NCBI RefSeq assembly: GCF_024206475.1
Contig: NZ_JAMBPR010000051.1
Coordinates: 1-63,241, forward strand
Length of the DNA stretch: 63,241 bases
From: Paraburkholderia sp. CNPSo 3274
GTDB taxonomy: Bacteria; Pseudomonadota; Gammaproteobacteria; Burkholderiales; Burkholderiaceae
Direction: 5' to 3'
Below, in pieces: positions 35,927 through 45,373 of this stretch (within the stretch, counting starts at the first letter, position 1; each line of letters begins with the position of its first letter). Position numbers and translations under genes: made by a program. The notes under the pieces are model-generated. The model was not told the origin of the DNA, made no database searches, and saw nothing but the letters and a program-made list of their open reading frames with translations.

Positions 35927-36790
35927 ATGACGGAAACCGCGATTACGATTGCTTCGGACACGCCGCGTGCAGCAGCGCCACGTATCGACGCGACAAGCGC
36001 GCACGTGCGCTGGCGCGTCGTACTGCGCGCCTGGGCGTGGCATTTCGCGCCCTGGCTGCTGCCTGCAATGCTTTTTCTGCTGTGGAGCGTCGGCTGCGCG
36101 CGTGGCTGGATCGCGCCGCAAATCCTGCCTGAGCCGCAGCGCGTTTATGAAACGTTCGTCGATCTCGCCCAGAGCGGCGAGCTGGCGCGCAATACGCTGA
36201 TCAGCCTGCAACGCGTGCTGCTGGGCTTTGCAGGCGGCACCGTGCTCGGCCTGCTGATCGGCGGCGCGCTCGGGCTCTCTCGCACGCTCGAAGCGTGGGT
36301 GCTGCCCAGCTTCAACGCAATCGTGCAGATCCCCGTGCTCGGCTGGCTGCCGTTTCTGCTGTTGCTCGTCGGCGTGGGCGAGCCACTCAAGTATTTGCTC
36401 ATCGCTCACGCCGCGCTCGTGCCCGTCACGCTCAGCACCCTACAGGGCTTTCGGCAAACACCTAGCACACTCGACGAAGTCGCGCGCGTATTCGCCTACA
36501 CCCGCTGGCAACGTATCGTGAGGCTCGTGCTGCCCGCCGCGGTTCCGACGCTCGCAACCGGCGTGCGCCTCGCCTTCACGAAGGCGTGGCTCGCGCTCGT
36601 CGTAGTCGAGCTCGTGGCGTCGTCAGAGGGGCTCGGCTATCTGATCGTGTATGGCCGCCAGCTCTTTCAGCTCGATCTCGTGATGGCGTCAGTGGTCGTG
36701 GTGGGTGCGGTCGGCCTCGTCATCAATCGTCTGCTCGATGTGTTGGAGCGGCGTTTGCGCCGCGGCACGCCTTCGGCGTTTCGCGGCTGA
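35927..36790 (+). CDS. ABC transporter permease (SsuC-like), first of two
   Basis: A 287-residue inner-membrane subunit with about six hydrophobic segments. The coupling helix region is around TPSTLDEVARVFAYTRWQRI, and it ends near INRLLDVLERRL. The ATG at 35927 is preceded by AGGAG. A second, different permease gene follows after 42 bp, suggesting a heterodimeric channel. Confidence 0.88.
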   Translation: MTETAITIASDTPRAAAPRIDATSAHVRWRVVLRAWAWHFAPWLLPAMLFLLWSVGCARGWIAPQILPEPQRVYETFVDLAQSGELARNTLISLQRVLLGFAGGTVLGLLIGGALGLSRTLEAWVLPSFNAIVQIPVLGWLPFLLLLVGVGEPLKYLLIAHAALVPVTLSTLQGFRQTPSTLDEVARVFAYTRWQRIVRLVLPAAVPTLATGVRLAFTKAWLALVVVELVASSEGLGYLIVYGRQLFQLDLVMASVVVVGAVGLVINRLLDVLERRLRRGTPSAFRG

Positions 36791-36832
36791 TGATGCTTGA
36801 TTGCCGCCATTCACGACAGAGAACAATTCGCC

Positions 36833-37666
36833 ATGAAAATATCGCTTGCACGAAAGTCCGCGCGTTCCGATTGCGCCTGTGAAGCGGCCACCAAAGCCAG
36901 GCCGCGACGAAGTGTCGATTTACGTGGCGCCGCCCTGCCCCTCGTGGCCATCGCGCTGTGGTGGGCCTTGAGCGCCTCGCATCTCGTGAAGAGCGGCCTG
37001 CTCGTGAGTCCCGGCGATGTGATTCGCACCGCTTACGAACAGATCGAGAGCGGTGTGTTGCTCCGCGCGCTTTCGGCGTCGCTTGTCCGCGAAGCCTGCG
37101 GTTTCGCCATCGGCGCAACGGCGGGGTTCCTGTTGGGTGGCGCGTTGGGTCTCTCGCGCATCGCGGCACGCGTCGTGGGGCCGAGCTTCGACACGTTCAA
37201 GCAGATCTCGCTGTTCGCGTGGATTCCGCTCATCTCCGTGTGGTTCGGGCTCGGCGACGCCGCCAAGGTTGTCTTCCTTTCGCTCGCGGCGCTGCTCCCG
37301 GTTGCCGCCCATACGTGTGACGGCATTCACGCCGTGCCGCGCAAATACGTCGAACTCGCGCAGGCGTTGCGCTATTCGCGCCTGCAGCTTGTCCGCTACG
37401 TACTGTTGCCGGCCGCGCTGCCCTCCATTTTTACGGGCCTCTATCTCGCGCTCATCTATTCGTGGCTCGCCACGCTCGGCGCGGAGTATCTGCTCGTTGC
37501 GGGCAGCGGCATCGGCAATCTTCTGATCGACGGCAGCGAGCAGTTCCGCATGGACCTCGTGCTGTTCGGCATCGTCGTCGTGGGCGCGATTGGCTGGGCG
37601 CTCAATGCGCTCGCACGGCGCGTGGAGCGCACGGTACTAGCGCGGTTGCACATCACCGTCCAATGA
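36833..37666 (+). CDS. ABC transporter permease (SsuC-like), second of two
   Basis: A 277-residue permease from ATG 36833; an in-frame TTG at 36797 would add 12 residues. It shows the family block KYVELAQALRYSRLQLVRYV and ends with ALNALARRVERTVLARL. It differs clearly from the upstream permease, so the two likely form a heterodimer instead of being recent duplicates. The ATPase gene follows after 38 bp. Confidence 0.87.
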   Translation: MKISLARKSARSDCACEAATKARPRRSVDLRGAALPLVAIALWWALSASHLVKSGLLVSPGDVIRTAYEQIESGVLLRALSASLVREACGFAIGATAGFLLGGALGLSRIAARVVGPSFDTFKQISLFAWIPLISVWFGLGDAAKVVFLSLAALLPVAAHTCDGIHAVPRKYVELAQALRYSRLQLVRYVLLPAALPSIFTGLYLALIYSWLATLGAEYLLVAGSGIGNLLIDGSEQFRMDLVLFGIVVVGAIGWALNALARRVERTVLARLHITVQ

Positions 37667-37704
37667 TCCGTACTGCAAATCAACAGAACCTGAGAGAAAG
37701 CCAG

Positions 37705-38538
37705 ATGAGCGCCACTGAACCCGCTGGACTCGACATTCTGCATGTGAGCAAGCGTTACGGCGCGGGCGAGTCCGCGCTCGTCGTGCTCGACGACGTGACG
37801 CTACATGTGCGCCCCGGCGAATTCGTGAGCGTGCTCGGCGCGAGCGGATGCGGTAAATCCACGCTGTTGCGACTGATCGCCGGCCTCGACGCAGGCTATA
37901 GCGGCGCAATCATGATGCGCGGCGAACGTGTTGGCGACACCTCGCTCGAGCGCGGCATCGTGTTCCAGGATCATCGGCTGTTTCCCTGGCTCACCGCCGA
38001 ACAGAACATCCTGGCGGCGCTGCGCAACGCCCCGCTCTCTGCACGCGAAAAGCACGAAGCGGTGGCTGAGCATATCGCGCTCGTGGGCCTGACGGGCTTC
38101 GAGCGAGCGTATCCACATCAGCTCTCGGGCGGCATGGCGCAGCGCGTGGCGATCGCGCGCGGCCTCGTCAATCGCCCGCGCGTGCTGCTGCTCGACGAAC
38201 CCTTCGGCGCACTCGACGCCCTCACGCGCGGCCGTCTGCAAGACGAATTGCTGCGCATCTGGGAACGCGAACGCATCACGATGATCCTCGTCACGCACGA
38301 TGTCGACGAGGCGATCTACCTGGGCGACCGGGTCGTGACGATGGCGCCGCGCCCCGGCCGCATCCGTCGCATCGTCGACGTGGCATTGCCGCGCCCGCGC
38401 GAACGTGCGGATCCGCGCTTAGTGCGACTGCGCGACGAGATTCTCTCCGACTTCTCTGGCGCAACGACACCGCCCGGCGACACGCTGTTACCCGACACCC
38501 CTGCCCATTCTTCAGGTCAATGGCGCATGGCGTGGTGA
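37705..38538 (+). CDS. ABC transporter ATP-binding protein (SsuB-like)
   Basis: A 277-residue ATPase. Motifs are Walker A GASGCGKST, Q-loop IVFQDHRLFPWL, signature LSGGMAQRVAIA, Walker B VLLLDEPFGALD and H-loop VTHDVDEAIY. The start at 37705 (MSATEPAGLD) has a GAGAG site. It is the last gene of the four-gene importer, and a TetR-type palindrome lies just after its stop. Confidence 0.92.
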   Translation: MSATEPAGLDILHVSKRYGAGESALVVLDDVTLHVRPGEFVSVLGASGCGKSTLLRLIAGLDAGYSGAIMMRGERVGDTSLERGIVFQDHRLFPWLTAEQNILAALRNAPLSAREKHEAVAEHIALVGLTGFERAYPHQLSGGMAQRVAIARGLVNRPRVLLLDEPFGALDALTRGRLQDELLRIWERERITMILVTHDVDEAIYLGDRVVTMAPRPGRIRRIVDVALPRPRERADPRLVRLRDEILSDFSGATTPPGDTLLPDTPAHSSGQWRMAW

Positions 38539-38544
38539 ACCCAC

Positions 38545-38562
38545 CGACCGACTGGTCGGTCG
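38545..38562. promoter_or_regulatory. TetR-type operator-like palindrome
   Basis: CGACCGAC-TG-GTCGGTCG has perfect 8-bp arms and resembles operators of many TetR-family regulators. No T-run follows, so it is unlikely to be a terminator. No tetR gene is in the neighbourhood. The region 38539-38878 upstream of the carbonic anhydrase gene has no other feature. Confidence 0.5.
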
Positions 38563-38878
38563 CGTCTCATCTCTCTTCATGATTCCGACGCCACCGGCGA
38601 CTCCCCGGATGTGCCAATCACGCTCGGCGTGAGAAAATCTGTTTTCGAACGGAAACGCACGACGCGCCAGCACCTTCGCCGCAGCCCGCTTTCCTGTACT
38701 TAGCTGTCTTTTCGGCCGGTTTATCGACATATCCCGCCAATTCGACGATTGGATACCGGGGAAACGGCTGGCTAGCGCAACTGGCGCAAAGTTTTCCGAT
38801 CCGCAAGGGGTCGGCTCAGCGTAAACTCCCGCTGTTGCCATTCGATAGTGTCGATTCATGATAAAGAGAGAAACATCC

Positions 38879-39580
38879 ATGCCAGACAACACCCACTCGC
38901 ACGACGGTCACTCCGATTCGTGCGGCTGCGATCTGTTACACCTGCTCGACGGCGTGGACGAATTCACTCATCACGTTTTCCCGGGCAACAAGGAGCTGTT
39001 CCACAGCCTCGCCCACAGCCAGGCGCCGCACACGCTCTTCATCACCTGCGCCGACTCGCGCGTTTCGCCGGAAATGATCACGCAGGCCAAGCCCGGTGAT
39101 CTGTTCGTTTGCCGCAACATCGGCAATATCGTGCCGGCGTATGGCGAAATGCTCGGCGGCGTTTCAGCCGTCGTGGAATTCGCGGTGCTCGCGCTCAACG
39201 TGAAGCAGATCGTGCTGTGCGGTCACACCGATTGCGGCGCGATGAAGGGGCTCGCCTCGGGCGCGGAAGCCACGGCCGAGATGCCCACGGTGCAGGCGTG
39301 GCTGCGCAACGCGGAAGCCGCGCGCAGCGTGGTCAAGACCCGCGGTCTGGACGACGACCAGATCGTTCAGGCGCTCGTGGAAGAAAACGTCCGCCTGCAA
39401 CTCACGCACCTGCGCACGCACCCCGCCGTGGCGGCGCGCGTGGCCCAGGGCCAGCTCGAACTGCAGGGCTGGGTTTATGACATCGGCCACGGCAAGGTCA
39501 CCGTGCTGGACGAATCACACGGCAAGTTCCTGTCGCTCGGCGAAGCGCGCGCGCGCCTGCGCAAGCGCGTCGAGGAATAA
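38879..39580 (+). CDS. can: Beta-class carbonic anhydrase
   Basis: A 233-residue zinc enzyme interconverting CO2 and bicarbonate in the cytosol. Zinc ligands are Cys57 (CADSR, with Asp59-Arg61), His116 and Cys119 (GHTDCGAM). The sequence is otherwise standard, with a His-rich N-terminus (THSHDGHSDSCGC) that could bind extra metal. The ATG at 38879 has a GAGAG site and was preferred over an in-frame ATG at 38858. A GC-rich hairpin lies downstream. Confidence 0.94.
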   Translation: MPDNTHSHDGHSDSCGCDLLHLLDGVDEFTHHVFPGNKELFHSLAHSQAPHTLFITCADSRVSPEMITQAKPGDLFVCRNIGNIVPAYGEMLGGVSAVVEFAVLALNVKQIVLCGHTDCGAMKGLASGAEATAEMPTVQAWLRNAEAARSVVKTRGLDDDQIVQALVEENVRLQLTHLRTHPAVAARVAQGQLELQGWVYDIGHGKVTVLDESHGKFLSLGEARARLRKRVEE

Positions 39581-39857
39581 TGGCCGGGCGCTGACGCGCC
39601 CACGCCTTAACGCTGGCTTTCATGCCAGTGCCGGGGTGGCGGTTCACGCCGCCCCATCCAACTCCCTTTATTCATTCCGCATGAATTGAAATGCGTCGAC
39701 AAGGCATTTCGAGTCTTGCCGCGCGACTTTCTCAATCTACGCAATAATTCTTTACGAATTAGGGGTTTACCCTAGGAGAAAACGCGACTACACTCTGCCC
39801 CGTACTACATGCGGTGCCCTGCCGCACAAAAAGAATAATTCCGGAGGTTGGTCGCTC
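39581..39857. other. Post-carbonic-anhydrase intergenic region with two hairpins
   Basis: Two stem-loops follow the carbonic anhydrase stop: CTGGC/GCCAG (39612-39628) and a 9-bp stem (39633-39641 with 39647-39655, one G-T pair). No T-run follows the second, so termination is possible but unproven. The remaining DNA to 39857 is AT-richer and probably holds the promoter of the short genes that follow. Confidence 0.45.
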
Positions 39858-39947
39858 ATGCAGCACGTTGCCCCGCCGTCGCATCACCTGCCTCATCCCA
39901 GCTTCAACCGCACTACCGGCGCATCGCGTCGTCCCACGCTTCGCTAG
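39858..39947 (+). CDS. Possible 29-aa leader peptide or microprotein
   Basis: An ATG at 39858 opens a 29-codon frame (MQHVAPPSHHLPHPSFNRTT, then nine more residues), ending at TAG 39945-39947. A perfect GGAGG (39843-39847) lies 10 nt upstream, which is the main support. The peptide is rich in His and Pro and has no recognised domain. It lies 192 bp before the next small gene, so it could be a leader peptide. Confidence 0.35.
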   Translation: MQHVAPPSHHLPHPSFNRTTGASRRPTLR

Positions 39948-40139
39948 TTCAGCGCGCGTGTCCTGCCGTCGCGCACGCGCCGCGGCAGGCAAACTTGAAA
40001 AGCCCACTCCGCGTCATCGCCGTTCATGCCGCCGCTCGCATCGCGGCAAACGGCGCGCGCCTTTGCGCGTATGGACGCCCGGTAATGGGCTTCACACCCG
40101 TCACGGGCCGAGCGCCCGGTTACCGAAGGAGTAGCATCC

Positions 40140-40316
40140 ATGGAGTCCGCGCAGAACCGTCAGTCGAAAGTCGAAGTGAAGTTGTTCCTCCACCCGGAAG
40201 ATCATTACCGCGCGATGGCCGCCGCGAAGACCCTCAATCTCGCGGAGCGCGAGTTTTTCGCACTGGCGCTGCATCTGGGCGCGAACCAGATCCTGCGCCA
40301 GGCCGAAGCGGCTTGA
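40140..40316 (+). CDS. Small protein, 58 aa, possible ribbon-helix-helix fold
   Basis: The gene encodes 58 residues starting MESAQNRQSKVEVKLFLHPE. An AAGGAG ribosome site lies 8 nt before the ATG, which strongly supports translation. The layout of one beta strand (KVEVKLFL) followed by two helices (EDHYRAMAAAKTLNL, EREFFALALHLGANQILRQ) is typical of ribbon-helix-helix DNA-binding proteins. The TGA at 40314 precedes a 10-bp stem-loop. Function unknown. Confidence 0.7.
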   Translation: MESAQNRQSKVEVKLFLHPEDHYRAMAAAKTLNLAEREFFALALHLGANQILRQAEAA

Positions 40317-40343
40317 TGAAGCCTCACCGAGCGAAGAAACCCG

Positions 40344-41369
<1,026 letters not shown>

Positions 41370-41656
41370 TTCCGATCCTCCACTAATCAAGGGGTTGACG
41401 CTGAAATGCCGACAGCGGACGAGTCTACCCGCTTCGATTCGGGCTTGCCGCGCAGATCCTACGGCGAAGGACTCGCAGCGCCGCCGACCGCCGCGCGGCT
41501 GTACAGATGCTTTTGCGTATTGGAAACTGTCGCCTTTCGCCGCGGGCTTTCTGCTTCACTATCCGGTCCGCAATGTTCCGATCGGCAATATCTCCGCTGC
41601 CCGCCCATGCTCCGTACCAGGCTCAAATTGATTCTTCTCTGCCGCGTGGAGGCGCA

Positions 41657-43084
41657 ATGACCGCGCCCGCGCAACGCTCCTCCGGCGTCGGCTGGCTGCC
41701 GTACCTCGTCGCCGCCACGTTCTTCATGGAGTACCTCGACACGACCGTGATCGCCACGGCGCTGCCGCAGATGGCGCGCTCGTTCGGCATCGGCCCGAAT
41801 AGTCTGAGTCTTGGCGTGACCGCCTACATGCTCGCGCTCGCCATCTTCATTCCGGCCAGCGGCTGGGTGGCGGACCGCTGCGGCGCACGCACCGTGTTCT
41901 TCAGCGCCGTGGTCACGTTCACCGTGGCGTCCGTGCTGTGCGGGATCTCGCAGAACGTCGACGAGTTCGTGGCCGCGCGCATTCTGCAAGGCATTGGCGG
42001 CGCGATGATGGTGCCGGTCGGGCGCATGGTCGTCGTGCGCAGCACCGAGAAAAGCAAGCTCATGCAGGCGATCTCGACGATCACCTGGCCCGCCATCGCC
42101 GCGCCCGTGGTGGGACCGCCCGTCGGCGGATTCATCACGACGTATGCGTCGTGGCGCTGGATCTTTCTGCTGAACGTGCCGTTCGGCATCGCCGTGCTCG
42201 CGGCCATCGCCGCCATCGTGCCGAACCTGCGCGGCGAACAGCGCCGGCCGCTCGACGTGGCGGGCCTCGTACTGAGCGGCGCCGCGCTAACCGCCATCCT
42301 TTACGGCGCGGAACTCGCGAGCCAGGCCGGCCAGAATCCGTGGCGCGCGGTGGCGCTCGTTGCGGCGGGCGTAGCGATCGGGGTCGTCGCGTTCGTGCAT
42401 GCGAAACGTCATCCGCACCCGCTCGTCGATGTATCCACGCTGAAAATCCCGACCTTTTCCGTCACGGTCGTGACCGGGTCGGTCACGCGAATCGGCATCG
42501 GCGCGGCGCCGTATCTGATGCCGCTGATGTTCCAGATCGGCTTCGGTCTCTCGGCGTTCAAGTCCGGCCTGCTGCTGCTCGCGAGCGCGCTCGGCAATCT
42601 CGGCATGAAGGCGCTCACGACGCGCATTCTCGAACGCTGGGGCTTCCGGCTCGTTTCCGTCGTCGACGTCAGCGTCGCGGGTGTGTCGTTGATCGCGTGC
42701 GGCCTGCTCACGCCCGGCACGCCGCTCGCTATCGTGTTGATCGTCGTGTTCGTCTACGGCATGGCGCGCTCGATGCAGTTTTCCACCCTCGCCACGCTGG
42801 CCTACGCCGACGTCGCGCAGCCGCAGATGAGCGCGGCCAGCACGCTCTGGAGCGCGGCGGCGCAGATGACCATCGGCCTCGGCATTGCGTTCGGCGCGCT
42901 CGCGCTGCGCGTGGCTGCGAACGTGAACGGCGAAACCACGGGCCATGTGTTCACGCTCGACGACTTCCGGCTCGCCTTTCTGGGGGCCGGCGTGCTCACG
43001 CTGATTTCGGTGTGGGGTTATGCGCAGATGGCGCGCGACGCGGGACAGAACGTGGGCGGCGGCTCGCGCCGGCAGCGCGCGTAG
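41657..43084 (+). CDS. DHA2-family MFS efflux transporter
   Basis: A 475-residue drug:proton antiporter-type MFS (EmrB/QacA group, about 14 helices). The family motifs are FMEYLDTTVIATALPQMARS in helix 1, SGWVADRCGARTVF between helices 2 and 3, and RILQGIGGAMMVPVGRMVVV. The ATG at 41657 has a GGAGG site. It is clearly related to the MFS gene at 50081-51484 (same FM/ME-D-TVI-TALP pattern). Confidence 0.92.
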   Translation: MTAPAQRSSGVGWLPYLVAATFFMEYLDTTVIATALPQMARSFGIGPNSLSLGVTAYMLALAIFIPASGWVADRCGARTVFFSAVVTFTVASVLCGISQNVDEFVAARILQGIGGAMMVPVGRMVVVRSTEKSKLMQAISTITWPAIAAPVVGPPVGGFITTYASWRWIFLLNVPFGIAVLAAIAAIVPNLRGEQRRPLDVAGLVLSGAALTAILYGAELASQAGQNPWRAVALVAAGVAIGVVAFVHAKRHPHPLVDVSTLKIPTFSVTVVTGSVTRIGIGAAPYLMPLMFQIGFGLSAFKSGLLLLASALGNLGMKALTTRILERWGFRLVSVVDVSVAGVSLIACGLLTPGTPLAIVLIVVFVYGMARSMQFSTLATLAYADVAQPQMSAASTLWSAAAQMTIGLGIAFGALALRVAANVNGETTGHVFTLDDFRLAFLGAGVLTLISVWGYAQMARDAGQNVGGGSRRQRA

Positions 43085-43123
43085 GCAACGCCGCGCGCCT
43101 GGCGACGCGCGGCAAAACTAGCG

Positions 43124-44146
43124 TTATTTGGAAAGGCTTGCCCGCACGGTGTATTCCGCTTCCTCGCCCGCTTCGAGTTCATCGGCATGGGCATGCGCCG
43201 CGTGGAACGCGTTGGACAGCGGCTCGACCGGATAACCGTGTCGCTCCCAGGCGTCGAGCCCGCCCTTGAGCGCGCGCGCGTGATAGATGTGCTTGTTGCG
43301 CAATTGATCGACGATGCGCTTGGCCGTCGCCTCGTTCGGGCACACGCAGTACACGACGATTGGACGCCCGATCAGCTCGGGCGAGAGTTCTTCGCTCGAT
43401 TCGAGATTCAGCGGCTGCGCGCCGGGAATCCGGTAGGCCTCCTTCTCGCGCACGGTTTGCGGGCGCGCGTCGAGCACGATGGGCGGCGCGCTCGACTTCA
43501 TCATCTCGTCGAGTTGATCGGGCGAAATGCGGTGCGTCGCCAGCCAGTGGCGGAACTGCATGCGCCGCAGCCAGCGCCAGGCGAGGAACAACACGCCCGC
43601 CACGGCGAGCACGTCGAAAATCGTCATGCCATTCGCGCGCACGAACGCCGCGAATCGCACGATTTCCGCATGCAGCGCCGCGCCGCCGAGCAGCCAGGTG
43701 CCCGCCCACAACGCCGCGCCGACCGTGTCCCACAGCAGGAAGACGTGCACCGCCACCGTCGTCGTGCCGAGCAGCGGCGCGGAAATCAGGCCGAGCCCCG
43801 GCACGAACTTCGCCACGGCGAGAATGGGCGCGCCGTAGCGCTCGAATACGTTGCGCGCGATCCGGATCGTCGTGTCCAGCGACAGCGAAAAACGCACGAG
43901 CCCATTGAGCAGACGCCGCCCGCGCTTGCGGCCCGCGGCGAACCACAACGAATCCGCGAGCAGCGTGGCGACCACGGCCGCAGCCAGCAGGCTCCCGTAG
44001 GATGTCTCGCCGCCCGCCGCCATCGTGCCAGCGAGAATCAACACCGGCGCGGCCGGCACGGGCACGCCCAGTTGCGTGACGAGTACGCTGAGAAAGACCG
44101 CTCCGGCGCCGAAATCGGGGGGAATCGCGGTGGGGAGCGTCAACAT
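43124..44146 (-). CDS. DedA-family membrane protein fused to a rhodanese domain
   Basis: A 340-residue fusion. Residues about 1-200 are a DedA (SNARE-associated/VTT) membrane domain with GVPVPAAPVLILAG, FERYGAPILAVAKFVPGLG and several helices. DedA proteins act as undecaprenyl-phosphate or phospholipid scramblases/flippases. Residues about 215-315 are a rhodanese-like domain (PPIVLDARPQTVREKEAYRI) with a cysteine loop VVYCVCPNEATAKR, GLDAWERHGYPVE. It is divergent from a LuxR-type gene. Confidence 0.9.
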   Translation of the reverse strand: MLTLPTAIPPDFGAGAVFLSVLVTQLGVPVPAAPVLILAGTMAAGGETSYGSLLAAAVVATLLADSLWFAAGRKRGRRLLNGLVRFSLSLDTTIRIARNVFERYGAPILAVAKFVPGLGLISAPLLGTTTVAVHVFLLWDTVGAALWAGTWLLGGAALHAEIVRFAAFVRANGMTIFDVLAVAGVLFLAWRWLRRMQFRHWLATHRISPDQLDEMMKSSAPPIVLDARPQTVREKEAYRIPGAQPLNLESSEELSPELIGRPIVVYCVCPNEATAKRIVDQLRNKHIYHARALKGGLDAWERHGYPVEPLSNAFHAAHAHADELEAGEEAEYTVRASLSK

Positions 44147-44370
44147 TTGGAGATAACCTGCGCGCAGGGATGTTCAGGTAAGGAAACATGACGCGAATAC
44201 CGCGCCGGCCGAGGGTGGAGATTACCCCAACGTGCCATTCCTTGCTTACATTGACGCAGGCTTCACGTCGAGCGCGGCGATCCGGCCCCGCTGCTGGCGC
44301 TTTCGCGCCGACGCGAAACGGTGCTAATCTCGTAAAAGTTGTTTTTTCCAGCCATCTCCCGTTAAGAAAC

Positions 44371-45189
44371 ATGCGTTACTGGCATCTCGATCGACCGAGG
44401 CAGGCAGGTCAATTCGACCTCTCACGCGTCACCAGCCTCGTTTCGGCCATCGGCCGCGACGACGCCAATGCGCTCGCCGCCGAAGTGCTGAACATGCTCG
44501 GCCCGGCGACTTCGGTCACGCAGTGCACCGTGTTCGCCTACGAATTCGGCAACCGGCCGCGCACGGTTTCCGTGGCCGACCATCGCGGCGGACGCTTTCT
44601 GCGCGACGTCGCCGATACCTACGCGCGCCTCTTCTACGCGCTCGACGGCAATCAGCAGATCGTCACCGGCGGCTCGGCCGACAAGCCCGGCTCATCGCTC
44701 GTGCTGCACTGGCAAAGCAGCGCAGACATCGCGCACGACGGTTACCGCACCGCGTGTTACGCCACGCCCAACGTGTCCGACCGGCTCTCGCTGCTGCTGC
44801 AACAGGCCGCCGACATCTGGCTCTCTGTGAACCTGTACCGCGAAAGCGACGCCGGGAATTTTCAGCCGGGCGAAGTGGAACTGGTCGAATCGCTCGCGCC
44901 GCTGATCGGCGAGTCGGCGCGGCATCACTACACGATTCGCGGCCAGAGCCAGCCCGGCATTCCTCAGATGATGCTCGCGCGCCTGCGCGGACTCTGCCCC
45001 ACGCTTTCCAAACGCGAACTCGACGCTCTGCGCGGCGTGCTCGAAGGACGCAGCGCGGTTGAAATCGCCGAGTGCATGGGCGTAAAGCCCAGCAGTGTGG
45101 TGACGTATCAGAAACGCGCGTATCAGCGGCTGGGCATTTCGAGCCAGCGGCAGCTTTTTGCGCTTTGTCTGGCGACGGATCAGGGCTAA
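44371..45189 (+). CDS. LuxR-type HTH transcriptional regulator
   Basis: A 272-residue regulator from ATG 44371 (MRYWHLDRPR). The N-terminal 190 residues are an uncharacterised sensory region. Residues about 205-268 are a LuxR/FixJ-type helix-turn-helix (LSKRELDALRGVLEGRSAVE, KPSSVVTYQKRAYQRLGI). It lies 184 bp upstream of the FAD monooxygenase in the same direction and probably controls it. The upstream frame reads on to 44188 without meaning, so the shorter start is preferred. Confidence 0.86.
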   Translation: MRYWHLDRPRQAGQFDLSRVTSLVSAIGRDDANALAAEVLNMLGPATSVTQCTVFAYEFGNRPRTVSVADHRGGRFLRDVADTYARLFYALDGNQQIVTGGSADKPGSSLVLHWQSSADIAHDGYRTACYATPNVSDRLSLLLQQAADIWLSVNLYRESDAGNFQPGEVELVESLAPLIGESARHHYTIRGQSQPGIPQMMLARLRGLCPTLSKRELDALRGVLEGRSAVEIAECMGVKPSSVVTYQKRAYQRLGISSQRQLFALCLATDQG

Positions 45190-45373
45190 ACACCCGCCGC
45201 AAGCGCGCAGAGCAGAACGCCTGCGCAACCCCCGCTCATCTCCCCCTGTAAGCCCCCTGTACCCAAATTGAGGACAGCGGGCCGCGCCTCGCGCTCCATA
45301 CTGACTTCATCGCCTGCGCCCCGCTCGGGGCAAGCCGGCAAGCACAAGACTTACGTATCGGAGACGCAACCCC

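Noticed and set aside
41608..41661. A 17-codon frame ending in ATGA overlap with the MFS start at 41657
   Set aside because: The overlap would suit a leader peptide, but the frame has no ribosome site of its own and its sequence is featureless; the GGAGG inside it serves the MFS gene.
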